From Apiospora phragmitis (Eukaryota; Ascomycota; Sordariomycetes; Amphisphaeriales; Apiosporaceae): a DNA stretch of 64,000 nt. Location: contig JAQQWL010000011.1 in the NCBI GenBank assembly GCA_038363925.1, positions 5,332,001 to 5,396,000 of the forward strand, given 5' to 3'. This document shows positions 46,623-60,130 of this stretch, piece after piece. A program made the translations under genes and the position numbers. The notes under the pieces were generated by a model, which ran no database searches, was not told the origin of the DNA, and saw nothing but the letters and a program-made list of their open reading frames with translations. Every line of letters begins with the position of its first letter. The first letter of the stretch is position 1.

Positions 46623-49600
46623 TAATACCCTCGTTATTAAGACGGTCTGCGCTAAAAAGAGAGTACTCATAACAAGATGGATATCTAGAAAAGTCGGGAG
46701 GTACGGAGGGTAGCTTAAAACATATACGCTTGCCACGTGGAAAACTGTTTGTTCCTATCTGTTTTAATGCCTTTCTTCGCATTTCTAATATGATGGTGAT
46801 GCTTCATAAGCAACGTCAGCACCATTGGCTGTTGCGCACGCCATTTGTTGATTCATGTTAAGAGGCCCGCTTCTCACCAACATTGAGTTGGGTGGCCACA
46901 TAGCACAATACCTTGTCTTGTGATGCAACATATACCTGCCTACAGGAAGATGCGCATCAAACAGCTTCTGCGGCCATTGTTCGACGGGCAACGTGTTCGA
47001 AATTGAGCCAGACACAAAATAACCTTCATACCTCCATGTGGCTGGCACGTGGACTCTGTTCCTTTCCTTGCATCCCAAGGGGAGCCTCCAACGATGCTAC
47101 CCACCCGACACGTTGCTCAGATCGCCCGCGGGGTTTGGAATATCTGTGTCAACGTACTATAATCTTCTTTGCCTCGTACCCCATGTTGAAGCAGTTTGCC
47201 TCCTTGTTCGTCGCTGTAGCCGAGACATCCTCGCCAATCTGCCACTGACCCACGGGTGTCCCAAAATGGCCCATAGGCAGTATGACTCGTCTCGGTGCTC
47301 TTGTTCAAAGTCCCAAAGTCCCATGCCGGTATCAGAGCACGTGTCATCTTGCTATCAAGTGCGACCCGGCTCGTGGATTGGGCTTCGCTGGTTGGAGGTT
47401 CCTGCCTCCAACTAGTCAGCAATTCTGTGCAATGGCGCTATCGTTACAGCATGCCTCTCAACATCCCTACTCCTTGCCAAGCCTTCTACGCATTCCACAG
47501 CTTCCATGCAGATATTACCCTCCACAAGCACCGTCTCTTGTTGAGGCGACCACCCGTCCATCTGATTTTTTCTGGCTCGTACAGTTCCGGCGGGCGTAAG
47601 CCTTTCAGCTTTTACGAAAGCAATAGCCTAAGGCCTGCAATCGTGACATAACTGCAGCGACCATGTGGCCTCCCGAACCATTAGGGATGTTCCTGTATCG
47701 AAAAGGGGCCAGGGTGAGAAACTCATGAGTATATGGCTCGGCTTGACCAAGCTTTGAGACATAAGTTCGGCTGGAACTTACTCTATAATTACAATCGTTG
47801 CAGTTCATTACCATCGTGTGTGGTATGGTACTGTTATGAGGTTTGTCAAGTAGATTTTGGCATTCAGGCCGGACATGCTGTGGCGTTAGTAGTCCATATT
47901 TCCCCCGAAGACTGTCTGTGACCGCGAACAACCCCAACTGTCCTCCACGCATCTCCGGACGGGAGCTAAGCAGGCCGGGAACTCCCTAACCTACATGCTT
48001 CTACGGACCGCCAAGCGGTACTTTTGTCTTGCCTAATCTCACAAATCAGATTACAGCAAGCCAGGGTGAATCAGATGGTGTATACTTTGTCCAAGGCTGT
48101 GCTACGAGATACCAGGCGCCGAGAAACTGGTTTGAGTCACCCTCGTCGCGTGGAATTGAGTGTTACCGGCCTGGGGAGCTCGTGGGTTCTGGGCCCAGGG
48201 TCTTCAAGGCCTTGCTCGGATATCACTTTATTGTCCCGAGAAGAACGCGCCGGGATAGTGCATCCTCAAGAACGGTCACCTGTTAGAACACATTTCTCGT
48301 TCTTACGAGATGCGATCCCCACCATCCCTCCTGACTGTAATTGGGTAGCTCCAGGGATGGACGGGCGGCAGCACCAGTTGGTAAGAAGGCGATGACGGCT
48401 TCCGAAGATTCCGCACTAGCTTTAGTCATTGTCAATATTGGATGTAAGCATCGAGTCACACGAAGAAGCATTTGAAATTGTATACTACAGTAACTGCAGA
48501 GTAGTAGTTCCCGCCTCCCCTTATTGATAGTGTTGTAGCATTTAGTGATGGTCCCGCGGGGTAAATTGTGGACGACGGGGATCATAACTGGGTTCCCTGC
48601 TTAAAGTAGCGTTTCTCCCGAATACCCGAACTCGACGGCTCGGTCCAACATTATGGCGCTTGCCCCGTGCCGTGCTTCTTCCGAGGGCTTTTTCTCTTAG
48701 TTGCTTGCAAGCAGACTACCTCGGGTGTGATTCGCCTGGGTCTCCCGCCACACCGGCGTGCTTCGCAATCATGCTGATGATTGATGTTTACTTGGCAGGT
48801 TGACAGGTTGCCAGTGAAGCACTGCAGCGATCTGTATGACCATGACATGTAGGTAGACAGTCACCGTGGGCCTGACTGTCACCTCGTACGACAGAACCTT
48901 GCCGACGGGTTTCTGTGAGAGGTAGCGGATTCAGGTGAGGAAAGACCTCAATGTCTTGAGCGATGCTTCGGCCGCAAGAGCAGGCAAAGTTTTGGATATC
49001 CTCCAATGCATCATTGTCAAGAGAATGTGTAGTTTGGCGAAGAAGAAGCTGGCCGGTCCTGGGGCCAGTCGACGGTCCTTGGATATAACACAACATCCCA
49101 ACATCCAAACATCCCACTCAATTGTGCGCCTTCGAGTGCAATAATTGCATTATGTACCCTAAGCTTCGGGGAACACAAGCACAGCCTTCGGCCATTTTAC
49201 GCACATTCTTTAGATGCAACACCATGTGACACTCTCTGCAATCATAAGGCACGAGTGCAGAGTGAGATACTGCGCATCTTGAGCAAATGAATCGCTGGCT
49301 TTCAGGGAGGGTGCTTATTACAAGAAAATAAGTTGTATCCACAGCTGTCGGCAGGCTAGGTTTGTATTGAGTAGGGGTACGACCTGAGGATTCTACCTGA
49401 TCGGGGGCCGTGGCCTAACCCCCGCACCGCTACGATCTCCAGTCAGTCACCCCCGGCTCGTCTAAAGCTTGCCTCGTCAAGAAACGTGCCGCAAGCTAAG
49501 GCTATTTCACGGGGGAATCTATGATGCTTGATGATGGACAAGTGGACAACTACTACTAACAAACATCACCAAACAACGAACGGACAGCGATGGCACGACG

Positions 49601-50567
49601 GCCACACCGAATCGTAGGACCAAACTCCTTTTGCCTGTGCGGGAGATAGGGCTCTTCTAGCAATCTACAATGGCCAGCATGGCGGATATCCATGCAACAA
49701 GAACCTTGTAACTTTGATGAATGCCACTCCCTTGAAGCTCGATAATCCTACCTGGCTACGAAATCAATTGATTAATACCTACCTGCGAGGCCTGATATCC
49801 GGACTGTAACTACCGAGGTGAAGTACCTAAGCAGATGCAATGCACATCAACTGAATAAATCCGACATGGATGATGGACACTAAAACTCTTGATCATTGTA
49901 GGTAGGCCGAACCAATCATTTAATGGTGTGTGGTGGGTGTCCCTCAGGCAAGATGTTATATTATGTAAAACCCTTGGTACATGTAAAGTAGGCAAGCACT
50001 GAGAGAGTTGAGGCATGTAGGTACCTCCTTCCGCCTTGAGCACCACCCGTCCACCCCCCCCGTCCCTCCCCCCAACTCCAGGATAAGAAAATAACCTGGA
50101 CTCCCTTCATTCGTAAATGTCGATCCTCCATTTCACTCCCGAATCCCGTCCTGCCAGACTGATCAAATACCCTACACTCGGTCGTGGGACTTTCTTCCAC
50201 CTACTCTACACCTGCATCTGTACCTATTCTTGTTGTTCTTCTTCATTGTCCATTTTCTCTACACCTTCTTCGCAATTCTGTAAAGAGACGCCTATCCTAT
50301 ATTTGTATTCATGAACCTACATTGGCATGAATTACTTATAAGCATACAGTTCACATACCTACTTCATACCCAGGTTCGACTCCCATCCTCTCTCAACTTT
50401 ACCTTTTGGCGCAGCGCGGTGGACCTGCGGGGAAACTTTCAATTCCATGAGAACCCTTGCGGCGGGCTTTTGTACTTTCACGCTTTAGTTCCCTTCAACC
50501 GGGTTCAATAGCCATTTGCCAATTGTTCTTCTGGGGCGTGCTTTCACATTGACTCAACATCCACATC
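46623..50567. other. Gene-poor stretch, no gene recognised
   Basis: 3.9 kb of normal composition, not RIP-mutated. Many short frames overlap on both strands, but none shows family features or a consistent splice model. A strongly pyrimidine-rich stretch (about 50185-50300) and the ATG-poor sequence after it probably form the promoter and leader of the MFS gene. Confidence 0.5.
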
Positions 50568-52340
50568 ATGAGTGACCTCGAAAAGAGCGAGGGCAAGGCA
50601 GCCTCCTCCCGACACGAGAGCGATGCTTCACCAGAAGCCGGCGTTTATCATCATGGATTACTCTATGACCCAGACACGCATCTGTCGCCTGAAGAAAGGG
50701 CAAAGATAGTAAGAATCCGAGACTGACTGAACTTGAGCCCGTCTGGCAAGTTGACTTACAAGGATACCAGGACCGCGCTCTGGTATGGCGCCTAGACTGG
50801 ATTCTCATCCCCTGGGTAAGTGTGGAGCAACTGCACATTCCCTAATATGCCATTGGGCCACGGTCGGACGCTGACATGAACTTCACAGCTTTGCGTTCTG
50901 TACCTGCTGGCGTTCCTAGATCGAACAAACATAGGCAACGCCAAGATCGCGGGCCTATCCAAGGATCTGGGCCTCACTACACCATCTTACAACGCAACCT
51001 TGACCATCTTCTTCGTGTCCTACTCGGTGTTTGAACCGCTTACCAATGTCCTTCTCAAGAAGCTCCGGCCTTCCATTTTCATACCCATCATCATGTAAGC
51101 AGCTGGTGTTTGTCTCTTGCGGTGCTATGCTGACCCTCCTGATCTAGGGTCTTGTGGGGCTGTTCGATGCTGGGTATGGGCTTCGTCGACAACTGGTCTG
51201 GCCTTATGGCTGCCCGCTGGTTCCTTGGATTGACAGAAGCTGGCCTCTTCCCGGGAGTCAACTACTACCTGTCCTGTTGGTACAAGCGGTCTGAGTTTGG
51301 TGTTCGAGCCGTGAGTTACTCTAGCACATATGTCATAGGATTAGTCTTCTCACTCAACTATGCAGGCGATCTTCTTTTCTGCCGCTGCCATCTCTGGCTC
51401 CTTCGGTGGTCTTCTCGCCGCTGCCATTGAGAAGATGGATGGACTTGGTGGCAAGAAAGGCTGGGAGTGGATCTTCATCCTCGAAGGTCTCCTTACGGTT
51501 TGCTTTGGTGTTGCATCCTTTTGGATGGTTCACGACTTCCCCGACAATGCTAGATTCCTCAGCGACGATGATCGCGCGCGTGTTGTTCGACGACTCAAGA
51601 TGGACCAGCAAGCCTCCGCCCAGCACGAGGACTGGAAGCCCACATACTTATGGGATGGGCTGAAGGACTGGAAGATGTGGCTTGGAATGGCCATCTATAT
51701 GGGCTGCGACATGCCCTTGTATGCTTTCTCACTTTTCTTGCCCACAATTGTTTCCGAACTCGGGTGGAGCGGTCCTAATGGGGAGGACGTCGTCCGTGCT
51801 CAACTCATGAGTGTTCCGCCCTACGTGGCCGCCGCTATCCTCACCGTCATCATTGGATTCGTCGCCGACCGCACACGCCAGCGTGGCCTATGCAATATCG
51901 CTGTTAGTTCCATCGGTATTATTGGGTTTGCTATGATGGTCGGCTCCAACAGCGCCGCCGTCAAATACGCTGGTACTTTCCTTGGAGCGCTTGGCATCTA
52001 CCCATGCATCTCCAATACCATCAGCTGGATGGCAAACAATATCGAGGGTGTCTATAAGCGAGGTGTTGTTCTCGGCTTCGTGATCGGCTGGGGGAACCTC
52101 AACGGGATCGTCAGCTCCAACATCTACTTCAACGCGCCTCGGTATGTGGAAGGACATGCTGTGATTATTGCCTACATGACCGTATTCCTCCTCGGTGGTA
52201 GTATTCTCATGACGACATTATTGCGCATCGAGAATAGGAAGCGTCGAGAGGGGAAGCGGGACTATCTGGTAGAAGGAAAGACGGAGCAGGAAATCGATGC
52301 ACTTGGAGACCACCGCCCCGATTTCATGTACACGCTTTGA
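50568..52340 (+). CDS. MFS transporter, allantoate permease (Dal5)-like anion:cation symporter family
   Basis: Five exons (50568-50708, 50771-50815, 50889-51094, 51148-51310, 51366-52340) encode 509 residues with all phases consistent. The hallmark of this family is present at the first membrane segment and loop: LDWILIPWLCVLYLLAFLD followed by RTNIGNAKIAGL. Further motifs are GLMAARWFLGLTEAGLFPG and the membrane pair ending SGSFGGLLA, a cytoplasmic central loop (DNARFLSDDDRARVVRRL), then six more membrane segments. Dal5-like permeases carry small carboxylates, vitamins or ureides with protons across the plasma membrane. The substrate here is unknown. The N-terminus is short, acidic and soluble. 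No neighbouring catabolic gene points to the cargo. Confidence 0.93.
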
Positions 52341-55300
52341 GGTGTCTGGTGGGCGTGGGAGGGTTCAGAGATCCGGGTGAGGTCGTATGCGGGAAGCTAT
52401 TAGACTCCAAATCGTTGTATGTCTCTTTTGGTCTTCATGAGGAGCAAGGCTAAGATATATTCTGATGTGTAACTCTATCGCTCTCAAATCTTCCGGCTTA
52501 GCTACGTAGCCAGTCTACCACAGAAACACAGTACAGGGAGGAACGACGACCAATCTCGTAGGTAGATTCAATTGAGCTATATCGGATACCCCATTTACAT
52601 TCCCTCTGTCAACCTGAATTTGCCACTTGCGACGGCTTGGTAAGTCATATGCCAAAACAGAGCGTTCATTTTCCAACCCCCAGCTGGGCCAGTTGGTCAA
52701 CTAGTAAACATAGGCCCAGATGTTCATGATCCAGAATGCGATGATGTATATATCATGTATGCCCCAAGGACCCTCTTCTTACAAGGTCATGTCAGTCAGA
52801 ACTTCGGTAAAGGAGGGTGGGAAAGACTTCATGTTGGTCAAATCATTGTTTGTTACATGATCTGGTCATTTGGATTCTTCCAAATAACAGTTTCACCCAA
52901 GGATGGGCGCATTCTTGGGAAGGTTTGGGATAGGGCAAAGGGGTTATCGTGATTATCTTAGCAAGTGCAAATCGCGTTGCGCCGTGCCACAAATCGGGTT
53001 ACCGAAAACCGCCAAGCCTCCACCGTTTCTATCTGAGCCCAGTGGCATGTATATGCTTTTAAACTCTGGTAACCATCTGCTTCTTACCATAATAATATAT
53101 GCGTCGAAAGGAAGACCGGCAAGAATACGAACACGTAATGCACATATTGACCAATCAGAATGCTGGGTGGCCCAACCTATGGTGATATGGGTGGTGTGAT
53201 GGAACGACTGTCAAGTCCTATCACAATTAGAAATTGTTTTCTCGGATAAATAAAGTAGTTGTTTGCTTCTGCGATGCATAAATATGTAGCCTAACCTGCA
53301 CGTGGCGAGCCCCCTTGCTGCAGGGGTCTCAAGGCGCTTACATGATTGATTGATAGTAACGTGCAATGCCTGGCATAATAAATATGTAATTCCAGAGATC
53401 TGGACCGATTAGGAGAAGAAGGCGTATAGTAAGGCGGCACCCGTACGCATCCAGATACGCCAAGCCAGGGGCGGGCTGCAAAGAACTCCTAGACGTGCCA
53501 GGTAAGCGGATACATCAATGTGTTTATTCTTAGGCAAAGGCTCCAGGTTGCAACGTATGAATCAACTGAGGATTCGGTGGACTTGGGACTACCAACAACT
53601 CCCCTCACATCAAGTAGAACAACCCTCTTTCCGCTGATTCCCCTGCGTGCCTCACATGCGGTTCTTGGAATCGGCTTCGAATTGGGCGTAGCATCTGTTC
53701 GTTCATTGCGGCTAGCCCCTGAATCACTCAATGGAGCAGGAAGAGGAAAGACAGGCAGCCAGCCGGTGAGACTTACGCATCCCCCATAAGACCTATTAGA
53801 TGTTGGCCATCGAGTTCTGGCGGGGCTTTTTTTCTTCTTTAGTTTCGCTATTTCAAATAGTAATGTTATGTACACCTCCACCGAGGCACACCCCAGTGGG
53901 CAGAGGAGGAGGCATTTGTCGGCGGCTTCTTCATTTTGGATGCTGAGCGAGCCCGCGGCTCGGCCTCGGGCATCCGCGAGAAGTTGTGGGTGAGGCGGGG
54001 CGCCAAGGCCATGCCGGCGACGGCTAGGAAGGACGCGTCGCCGGCAGGCTCGGCCACGTCAACAGGTTAGCACACACATCTAAATGACACACTCTTGTCT
54101 CACGAGCACGTCTTGTGCCGTATAGCTCTCACGGTGATGTGAGAGTGGTAGTAGCAGTAGGGGGGTGGGAGTGCATTCATTACCTTTGTTCCGGCGGCAG
54201 CCCGTCGTGTGAGCAGGCTCCGCGTTCGTGGTGACAAGCTCGGCGGCAGCACGGAGGGCCTGGAAGGAGAGAATACGGAAGAAGCGCATGGTGAGGGACT
54301 TTTGAATTCTGACATCAAGCCTAGAATAGATTCAAATAGGCTTTTGCAAGCCAACTTGTGCGTGAGTGATAGACTCAAACTTGCTCTAGCTCTGATCTCT
54401 ACCCAGGTCCCCCTACCCAGAACCGTTTACACCATTTGATCGGTCAACATAACCGTCATGACAAATTTACAGCTTCCACGTGCCTAACTTTGATCGGAGC
54501 TGTATGCTATAGTTCCATCACTGGCTACGTACGGTTGCCAGCCCGTCATTGATGTCTCAAAACGTGTCGGAAAGCAACTTAATGGCTGGCTGCTCTACTC
54601 GACACTCCGATGAGCACAATGTGGAAAAGCCCGCCTGTCGCGTTGAGAGATTTATTCTCCTGGGCTCTAAAACCATCTTGAAAGTCCCAAAATGTATTCG
54701 GGATTCTTCCGTCGTATGAGCATGATAAGTATCTATGAAGCTGAATAACACTATCGGTTTGCGACGGCAGCCTGTCTGGACTTGTTCCTGAGCGCATTGG
54801 GATCTGAAACAGAATGTCATGGGCAGGGGATGCGAAGTAAGGAGGTTTCCCTTGAGCCTCGTCGTGCATAGGAGCCCCATTCCTCGCAAACGTGGTCCGA
54901 TAAGAGACTAGCATGGTGTGCCGCGCGAGAAGGCCTGATTGATCTGGATCAGGGGGTGCAGGCGGCGTTTGGTCTTGCGTCGTTGTCAATCTACGTACCG
55001 AAACTCGACTCTGTCCTCAAGACAAGTTTGTACGACCCGATGAGAGGTCAAATCCAGGTGGCAATCAACGAGTACCCCGATATGGGCATGATCAATGCTG
55101 TCGTTTGTTGCTGCTGATCAGCACCTACCTTGCTAGGATAGCAATGCAGTCACCCAAACGGTGTGGACACATACACGCAGCTGTGATAATGGATGGATGG
55201 ATGCCTTAGGTAAGGTCGAGTATTCTTGGGTAGGTAGGTAGGCATACGATGTATGCAGGTAATATAACATGGCCTGGTAGGTAGAGCAGCGCTGCCAAGC

Positions 55301-57766
55301 TGGCAAACCACGGTTTGGACCAATGGCATGATGCGAAATTCTTCATGAGACGCTACAAACGGCAGTGTCTGAGCGCCAAACGGCCGAGCCAGGCCTGTTT
55401 GGACGTCGCCTTTCACCGTAAACCCCATGTCGGCATACTTTAAGTAGGCAAGTAAATATGTCGGAGTTGAAGACATAGGCGAATCTGACTGCGGACAAAT
55501 CGTTGAGTCAGCCAAGTCGGTAAGGTCATTGGACTAAAGAAGGATCGTCGTGGTACTGAAGATTACGTCTCCAAACCCGGGCGCGTAGAGACCAGACATG
55601 TCATCTCTCGACCTCTTGCTTGGGGTAGAGAGCCTTATTAAAAGCAGACCGCTTCCCCGTGCCTCCAATTCCCGTCCCGTCGGTCTGCAACGTCCCATAC
55701 TGACTTCAAGCAGCAAGCTCCCCGTCCCCCCACCCCTAGCAACGGCCCAGCTGATGACATACGCTAGGGAATGCATGGTGCGGCGACATATGGTTGGACC
55801 TGGCTACGTCGTACAAATCCGCAATACATGTCCAGGAAATGCCAGGACAGCTCATGATTGGAATGGAAATGCATTATCCAGGATGTCGTGTACATGTATT
55901 GTGGTAATTAGCAGTACCACGCAGCAACAGCAGCATCAGCAGGCAAGGAACGATTTGACCAATGAAATCTTTTCTCCAGAGGTGATGTGGCGTGCCTGAT
56001 TTATTCCCCGCCCCCCTTTGCCCTTCTCACCCCTTTGCCTTGATTGATAGGTATGGACCGAATGGATGTGTCGGGTGTGTATCGGATGAAGCAAGGGGCC
56101 CTACCTGCGTGGTATTGGCATGGCAATCGCAAGCAGCATGCATTCTCAACCCAATTAATTCCCTTCTCTTTCAATCAATCGATGTAGACGCAAGATGTAG
56201 CTTTCCTCCGCAGATAGTAGGCAGCCATGACCCTCCCCCAGCTCATGTCAGCCATGCGTGGGGTCGGGGCGGGATGGGACGCGATGGGATGGACCAATCT
56301 TCGATGATTGCCACCAAGGGTCCTGGCAGATGCCATATGCTGACTTACATGCACTCGTCTTCCTTGTCATGTTATGAAGGTATGTAACGGCCAGGGTTGA
56401 TTGATTGCTACAGGCAACCTACCACCTACTTTGGCATGACCTTTGGCATGACTTGCATCATTGGTGTCGGTTTCGTTTCGTTTGAATGGCCGGGGTAAAG
56501 ACAGGTACCTCACCATTCGTACTGATGGTTGGCCATTCGGTTGTTTGCCTACGTCAGGTGGATGGATATCTCGGGACAAACGAAGAACGAGCACGGAAGA
56601 AGAGAAGTGCGAAATTGGGGTGGCCTGGGCGGTCCGATCGTGTTCAGCTCAGGTTGACGAGCCATTCGGGATTGGGGCATCCTGGGGCATCCAGTGTGAA
56701 GCTGCATACTTCGGATGCCACTGTCAGTGACTCGATAGATGCAAGATGCCACCCCATACGACGCTCCGGGTAGCAGACAGAAGAGCCCAACTAGCTTTTC
56801 CTGGGCAGTGACCAACCAGTATGGCACTGAAAATGCCAGACGCCCAGGTTGGCAGACAATTCCTCGCCCTCGCCCTCGGAGAAACAAAACCGGACATGTT
56901 TCCCTGCTCTCCTTGCTTCAATATGCATGTCACGACTCTTCGACCATGGTAGATTGCAGCCGTGTGTAACCAAAGGCAGACTCGAAGGGCTCTAAAGCGT
57001 TTGTACGGGGGCTCACCTCCAAACAACTTGATAGCATGCAGTCTCTGGGCGTCTCCTCTTTTCTGTCTCTCTCCTATATTGTCCCTTCCTGGCTCTGCAG
57101 GTCTGGGGTAAGGTAAGGACTTCGTGATTTATATCTAACCCAGACCAGGCGAAAAAGCGATGATGCGGCTGCTTGCCTTCTAAGCTTAATTGGATGTCTA
57201 TTCCTTCGCTCGCCTCTATTGTCCTACAGACAGTGCCTACGATCCAATTCATAACCCCGACCTCTGTTTCACTCCTGCCTACCTATCATTGATGATTCCA
57301 CGTCGGAGACACCTCAATCATCTTGCTTCATTCTCCCCATTCGCATTGTATGCCTACTTCTGGGCTGTATTGATATTTACCTGTACACATGGTAGCCTCC
57401 CAAGTCTGATCAACACTCACCTTCGATCCACCGTTCCTGTCCTGTTCTATTGCCGTGTGCGCTCATTTGTCCTCCGTGACACAACTCAATCTCCAGATAT
57501 TGTCACTATACCACAGCAGGAGGATTCACAAGCCCGCTTTCTATGGTGGGTTCTCCCGACTAAAGACGTCGTCGACCCACGCTTCTCGGCTCGATGCCGA
57601 TGCCGTTCAGCTTGAACAACCCATCAATGCTCTAATCTTGTAACCGTACCACCCAGATCTTTGGACCAGTATTCTACAAGAAAAGAAATTCGTTGACGGT
57701 TTCACACTCAATTGAGCTGGTCACTTGTCACCACCCAGCCAGCTCCACGAGTCTACCAACAACAGC
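52341..57766. other. Gene-poor stretch, no gene firmly recognised
   Basis: 5.4 kb between the MFS and GPCR genes. Apart from a GC-rich island at 53866-54289 (separate entry) it holds small GGAT and TAGG microsatellites near 55190-55245 and, from about 57190 to 57766, a pyrimidine-rich stretch that looks like a long promoter and leader for the GPCR. No family-like frame was found. Confidence 0.5.
53866..54289. other. GC-rich island with coding-like frames on both strands
   Basis: The island contrasts with its AT-richer flanks. On the plus strand one frame reads PQWAEEEAFVGGFFILDAE and stays open from about 53860 to the TAG near 54065. On the minus strand ATG 54289 begins MRFFRILSFQALRAAAELV, with a possible donor (GTAATG) near 54184. 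I cannot choose between them and recognise neither. It may be a small or partial gene. Confidence 0.25.
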
Positions 57767-59466
57767 ATGAGCTCCTATGGCGATGCTATCATGGACAGCA
57801 GCGAACCAAACCACGACACTCCACTGTCAGAGACTGGGAGGCCATTCAGGGCTACAAGCCTGACACGAGAACAAGTGAATACCATTGTCGTCTTCGAGAG
57901 AGTCGGTGCCTCGCTCTCAGTTACCGGAGTTTTGCTCCTATTGATCGCCTTCGCCGCGTTCAAGCGCTTGCGCACTGTCCCGAACACCTTCATCACCTTC
58001 GCATCCTTCGCAAACTTGGGCGCCAGTATTGCCTGCCTTATCGGGTATGCAGGAATCGAGGCAGGTGCGGGCAGTGCGTTATGCCAGACCCAGGCCTTCA
58101 TGTTTGAGATGTATGTCGCCGGCCCCCTTTGCACTTTCCTCCCTACCAGAATGAGATGCCCAGAAGAACGCACTTATGAGACATTACCGTCCTGCTAACG
58201 CGATTTTCTTTTCCCTCTCGCAGGTTCATGCAATCCGATCCATGGTGGTCATTCGCTATGGCCGTCAATGTCTATATGGTATTTTTCTTCGCTGCCAACC
58301 CCAACAGCTTTCTTGGGTACTGGTGGGCGTACTTTGGCATCTGCTACGGTATCCCTTTCATCCCAGCGGTATGGTTACTAGTAGCGCGCGGAGAAAACCG
58401 AGTCCAGGTGTACGGAAACGCAACGGTATGCGGGGACCGCTCTGAACCCCCAGATGACATGAGACTGACCTTGTCGCAGCTATGGTGTTGGATCGATAAG
58501 GATTGGAGCAACTTGCGCATATACACCTATTACCTCCCGATATGGGTATGCATTGTCTTATCTACCTGCATCTACATCGCAGTGGGATATTACGTGTTCA
58601 AACAGCGGAACCAGCTTCGCAATCTGTCGCTCAGTAACCCTGCTGGAGATGTGCCCGTACCCGGGATTCAGGGGAAAAGGTATGTTTCTCGGAATCAACG
58701 GCATCTCATATTTGAATGATATTCTTACCATGACATCCAGAAATTGTTCTCGAACGCTGCTACTATGGGTAGCATTGCGACAACCGAGGTGACCCAAACC
58801 AGTACAGTCCATCGACCAACCCCAATCAGCAGCGGGCAGTCTAGGTCTCCTACGGCCATAAACTGGTTTGATGGGCCTGCCGAGGACCGGGACCAAGCTC
58901 GACTGACTCTTACACCTGAGCAGTCTACATCGCACAATCCGTACCACACTGTCACACGGATTACGGCCGATCCCGCTCCCAGGAAATCGGTGTGGGCGCA
59001 CTTGCGCAAGGCTTACACCCGCTGGTGCAGCAAGTTTAACAACATGGATCCCGTCAAGTTGGCCTATCTCCGGACGTCCTTTGTCTTTGCCATATCGGTG
59101 TTGGTCACTTGGACACCGAGCTCCATCAATCGCGTCCATGACCTGATCAACCCGAACGAGGTCAGCTTCGGCATCAACTTGGCGGCCGGCATCGTGCTCC
59201 CGCTACAGGGAGTCTGGAACTCGGTCATATTCTTCTCCACCAGCCTGACGGCGCTGAGAGAGGAGATCAGAGACTTGCGAGATCGAGTGAAGGGCCTCCC
59301 TCGCGGCCACCTTGCCGCCAGCGCCGTAAGGGACGAGCGCGAGCGCGAGCGGGCCGTCGAGCTGGAGCGTCGTGTCAACAGAGGACTCAGCAAGGACGAC
59401 TCGGGCAGTGAAGTAACAGGCAGTACCATGCGAGTTCTCCGAGATACGTCCTTGACGAGTCTGTGA
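57767..59466 (+). CDS. Fungal cAMP-receptor-like G protein-coupled receptor
   Basis: Exons 57767-58110, 58224-58425, 58480-58679 and a last exon ending at 59466. Conserved blocks of the Dictyostelium cAR-like class are present: ERVGASLSVTGVLLLLIAF with LRTVPNTFITFASFANLGA (TM1-TM2), SDPWWSFAMAVNVYMVFFF (TM3), GYWWAYFGICYGIPFIP (TM4), the loop NATLWCWIDKDWSNLRIYTY, PIWVCIVLSTCIYIAVGYY (TM5), then after a long cytoplasmic loop TM6 (VFAISVLVTWTPSSINRVHDL) and TM7 (GINLAAGIVLPLQGVWNSV). The tail is charged and probably helical. It should signal through a heterotrimeric G protein at the plasma membrane, as in carbon sensing or development; the ligand is unknown. The third intron starting at 58680 is ambiguous: the obvious acceptor (58740) gives the wrong phase, whereas an acceptor at 58772 or a donor at 58684 restores it. 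Confidence 0.88.
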
Positions 59467-60130
59467 CACGACTCGGATCGTTTGCTGTGGAAGCCCAGGA
59501 ACATTGAGTCAGCGAGGGCGCTTGTACAAAAGAAAAGAAAAACGCTGGCGTGGGTACGCGACAGGAGTTTTTTGGGGTCGATTTTGCTGTTTTGAGTCAC
59601 ATGGATGGATATAACAACTGTTGGCTAGTTGGCCACGTCGGAGGGTATACCACTACAGGGAGGGTCGACCCAGCGTCGCCCGTTATGCGGATTATGGGCC
59701 GATGTTAATGTTACAGTAATACTGAAGGATAGAATACATGCAAGCTGTAGAGTAAGGTACAATAGGCAGTCAGATGGAGCCGCCTTTGATCAAAGCATAA
59801 CGAGAAGAAGGTATCACACGAAAAGAACCTCCGCATTTGCCTTCCCCAGTGCCGTCGGGTGGATGCTGTAACCCCCAGAGTGCGGGGTTGGAGGGAAGTA
59901 TCCACAGAGTGTGCATAGTGTTCGAGTTGCATGCCCGTCTTAGGGGAGGTTTAACTAGTCGTGTAAGATATAAGTCGTTCCATATATGTCGATTTGTGTT
60001 TGGGTCACTCATCGTAAATCTTCACTTGTGTCGTGAACACCCCAGCAGGTATTATAGATTGGAAACTAATCCCATTACTTACTTTAGTTCATCCTATCTT
60101 TTATTTCCCTGGACGTCAGCAAAACCGACG
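59467..60130. other. Intergenic, no gene recognised
   Basis: 664 bp; expected 3' end of the receptor gene and promoter of the hydrolase gene. The last 100 bp are T- and C-rich. Confidence 0.6.

Noticed and set aside
46623..50567. Continuation of the RIP block
   Set aside because: CpA and TpG return to normal frequency immediately after 46622.
54557..54989. 136-codon minus-strand frame starting from TTG
   Set aside because: No ATG and no recognisable family; composition is not clearly coding.
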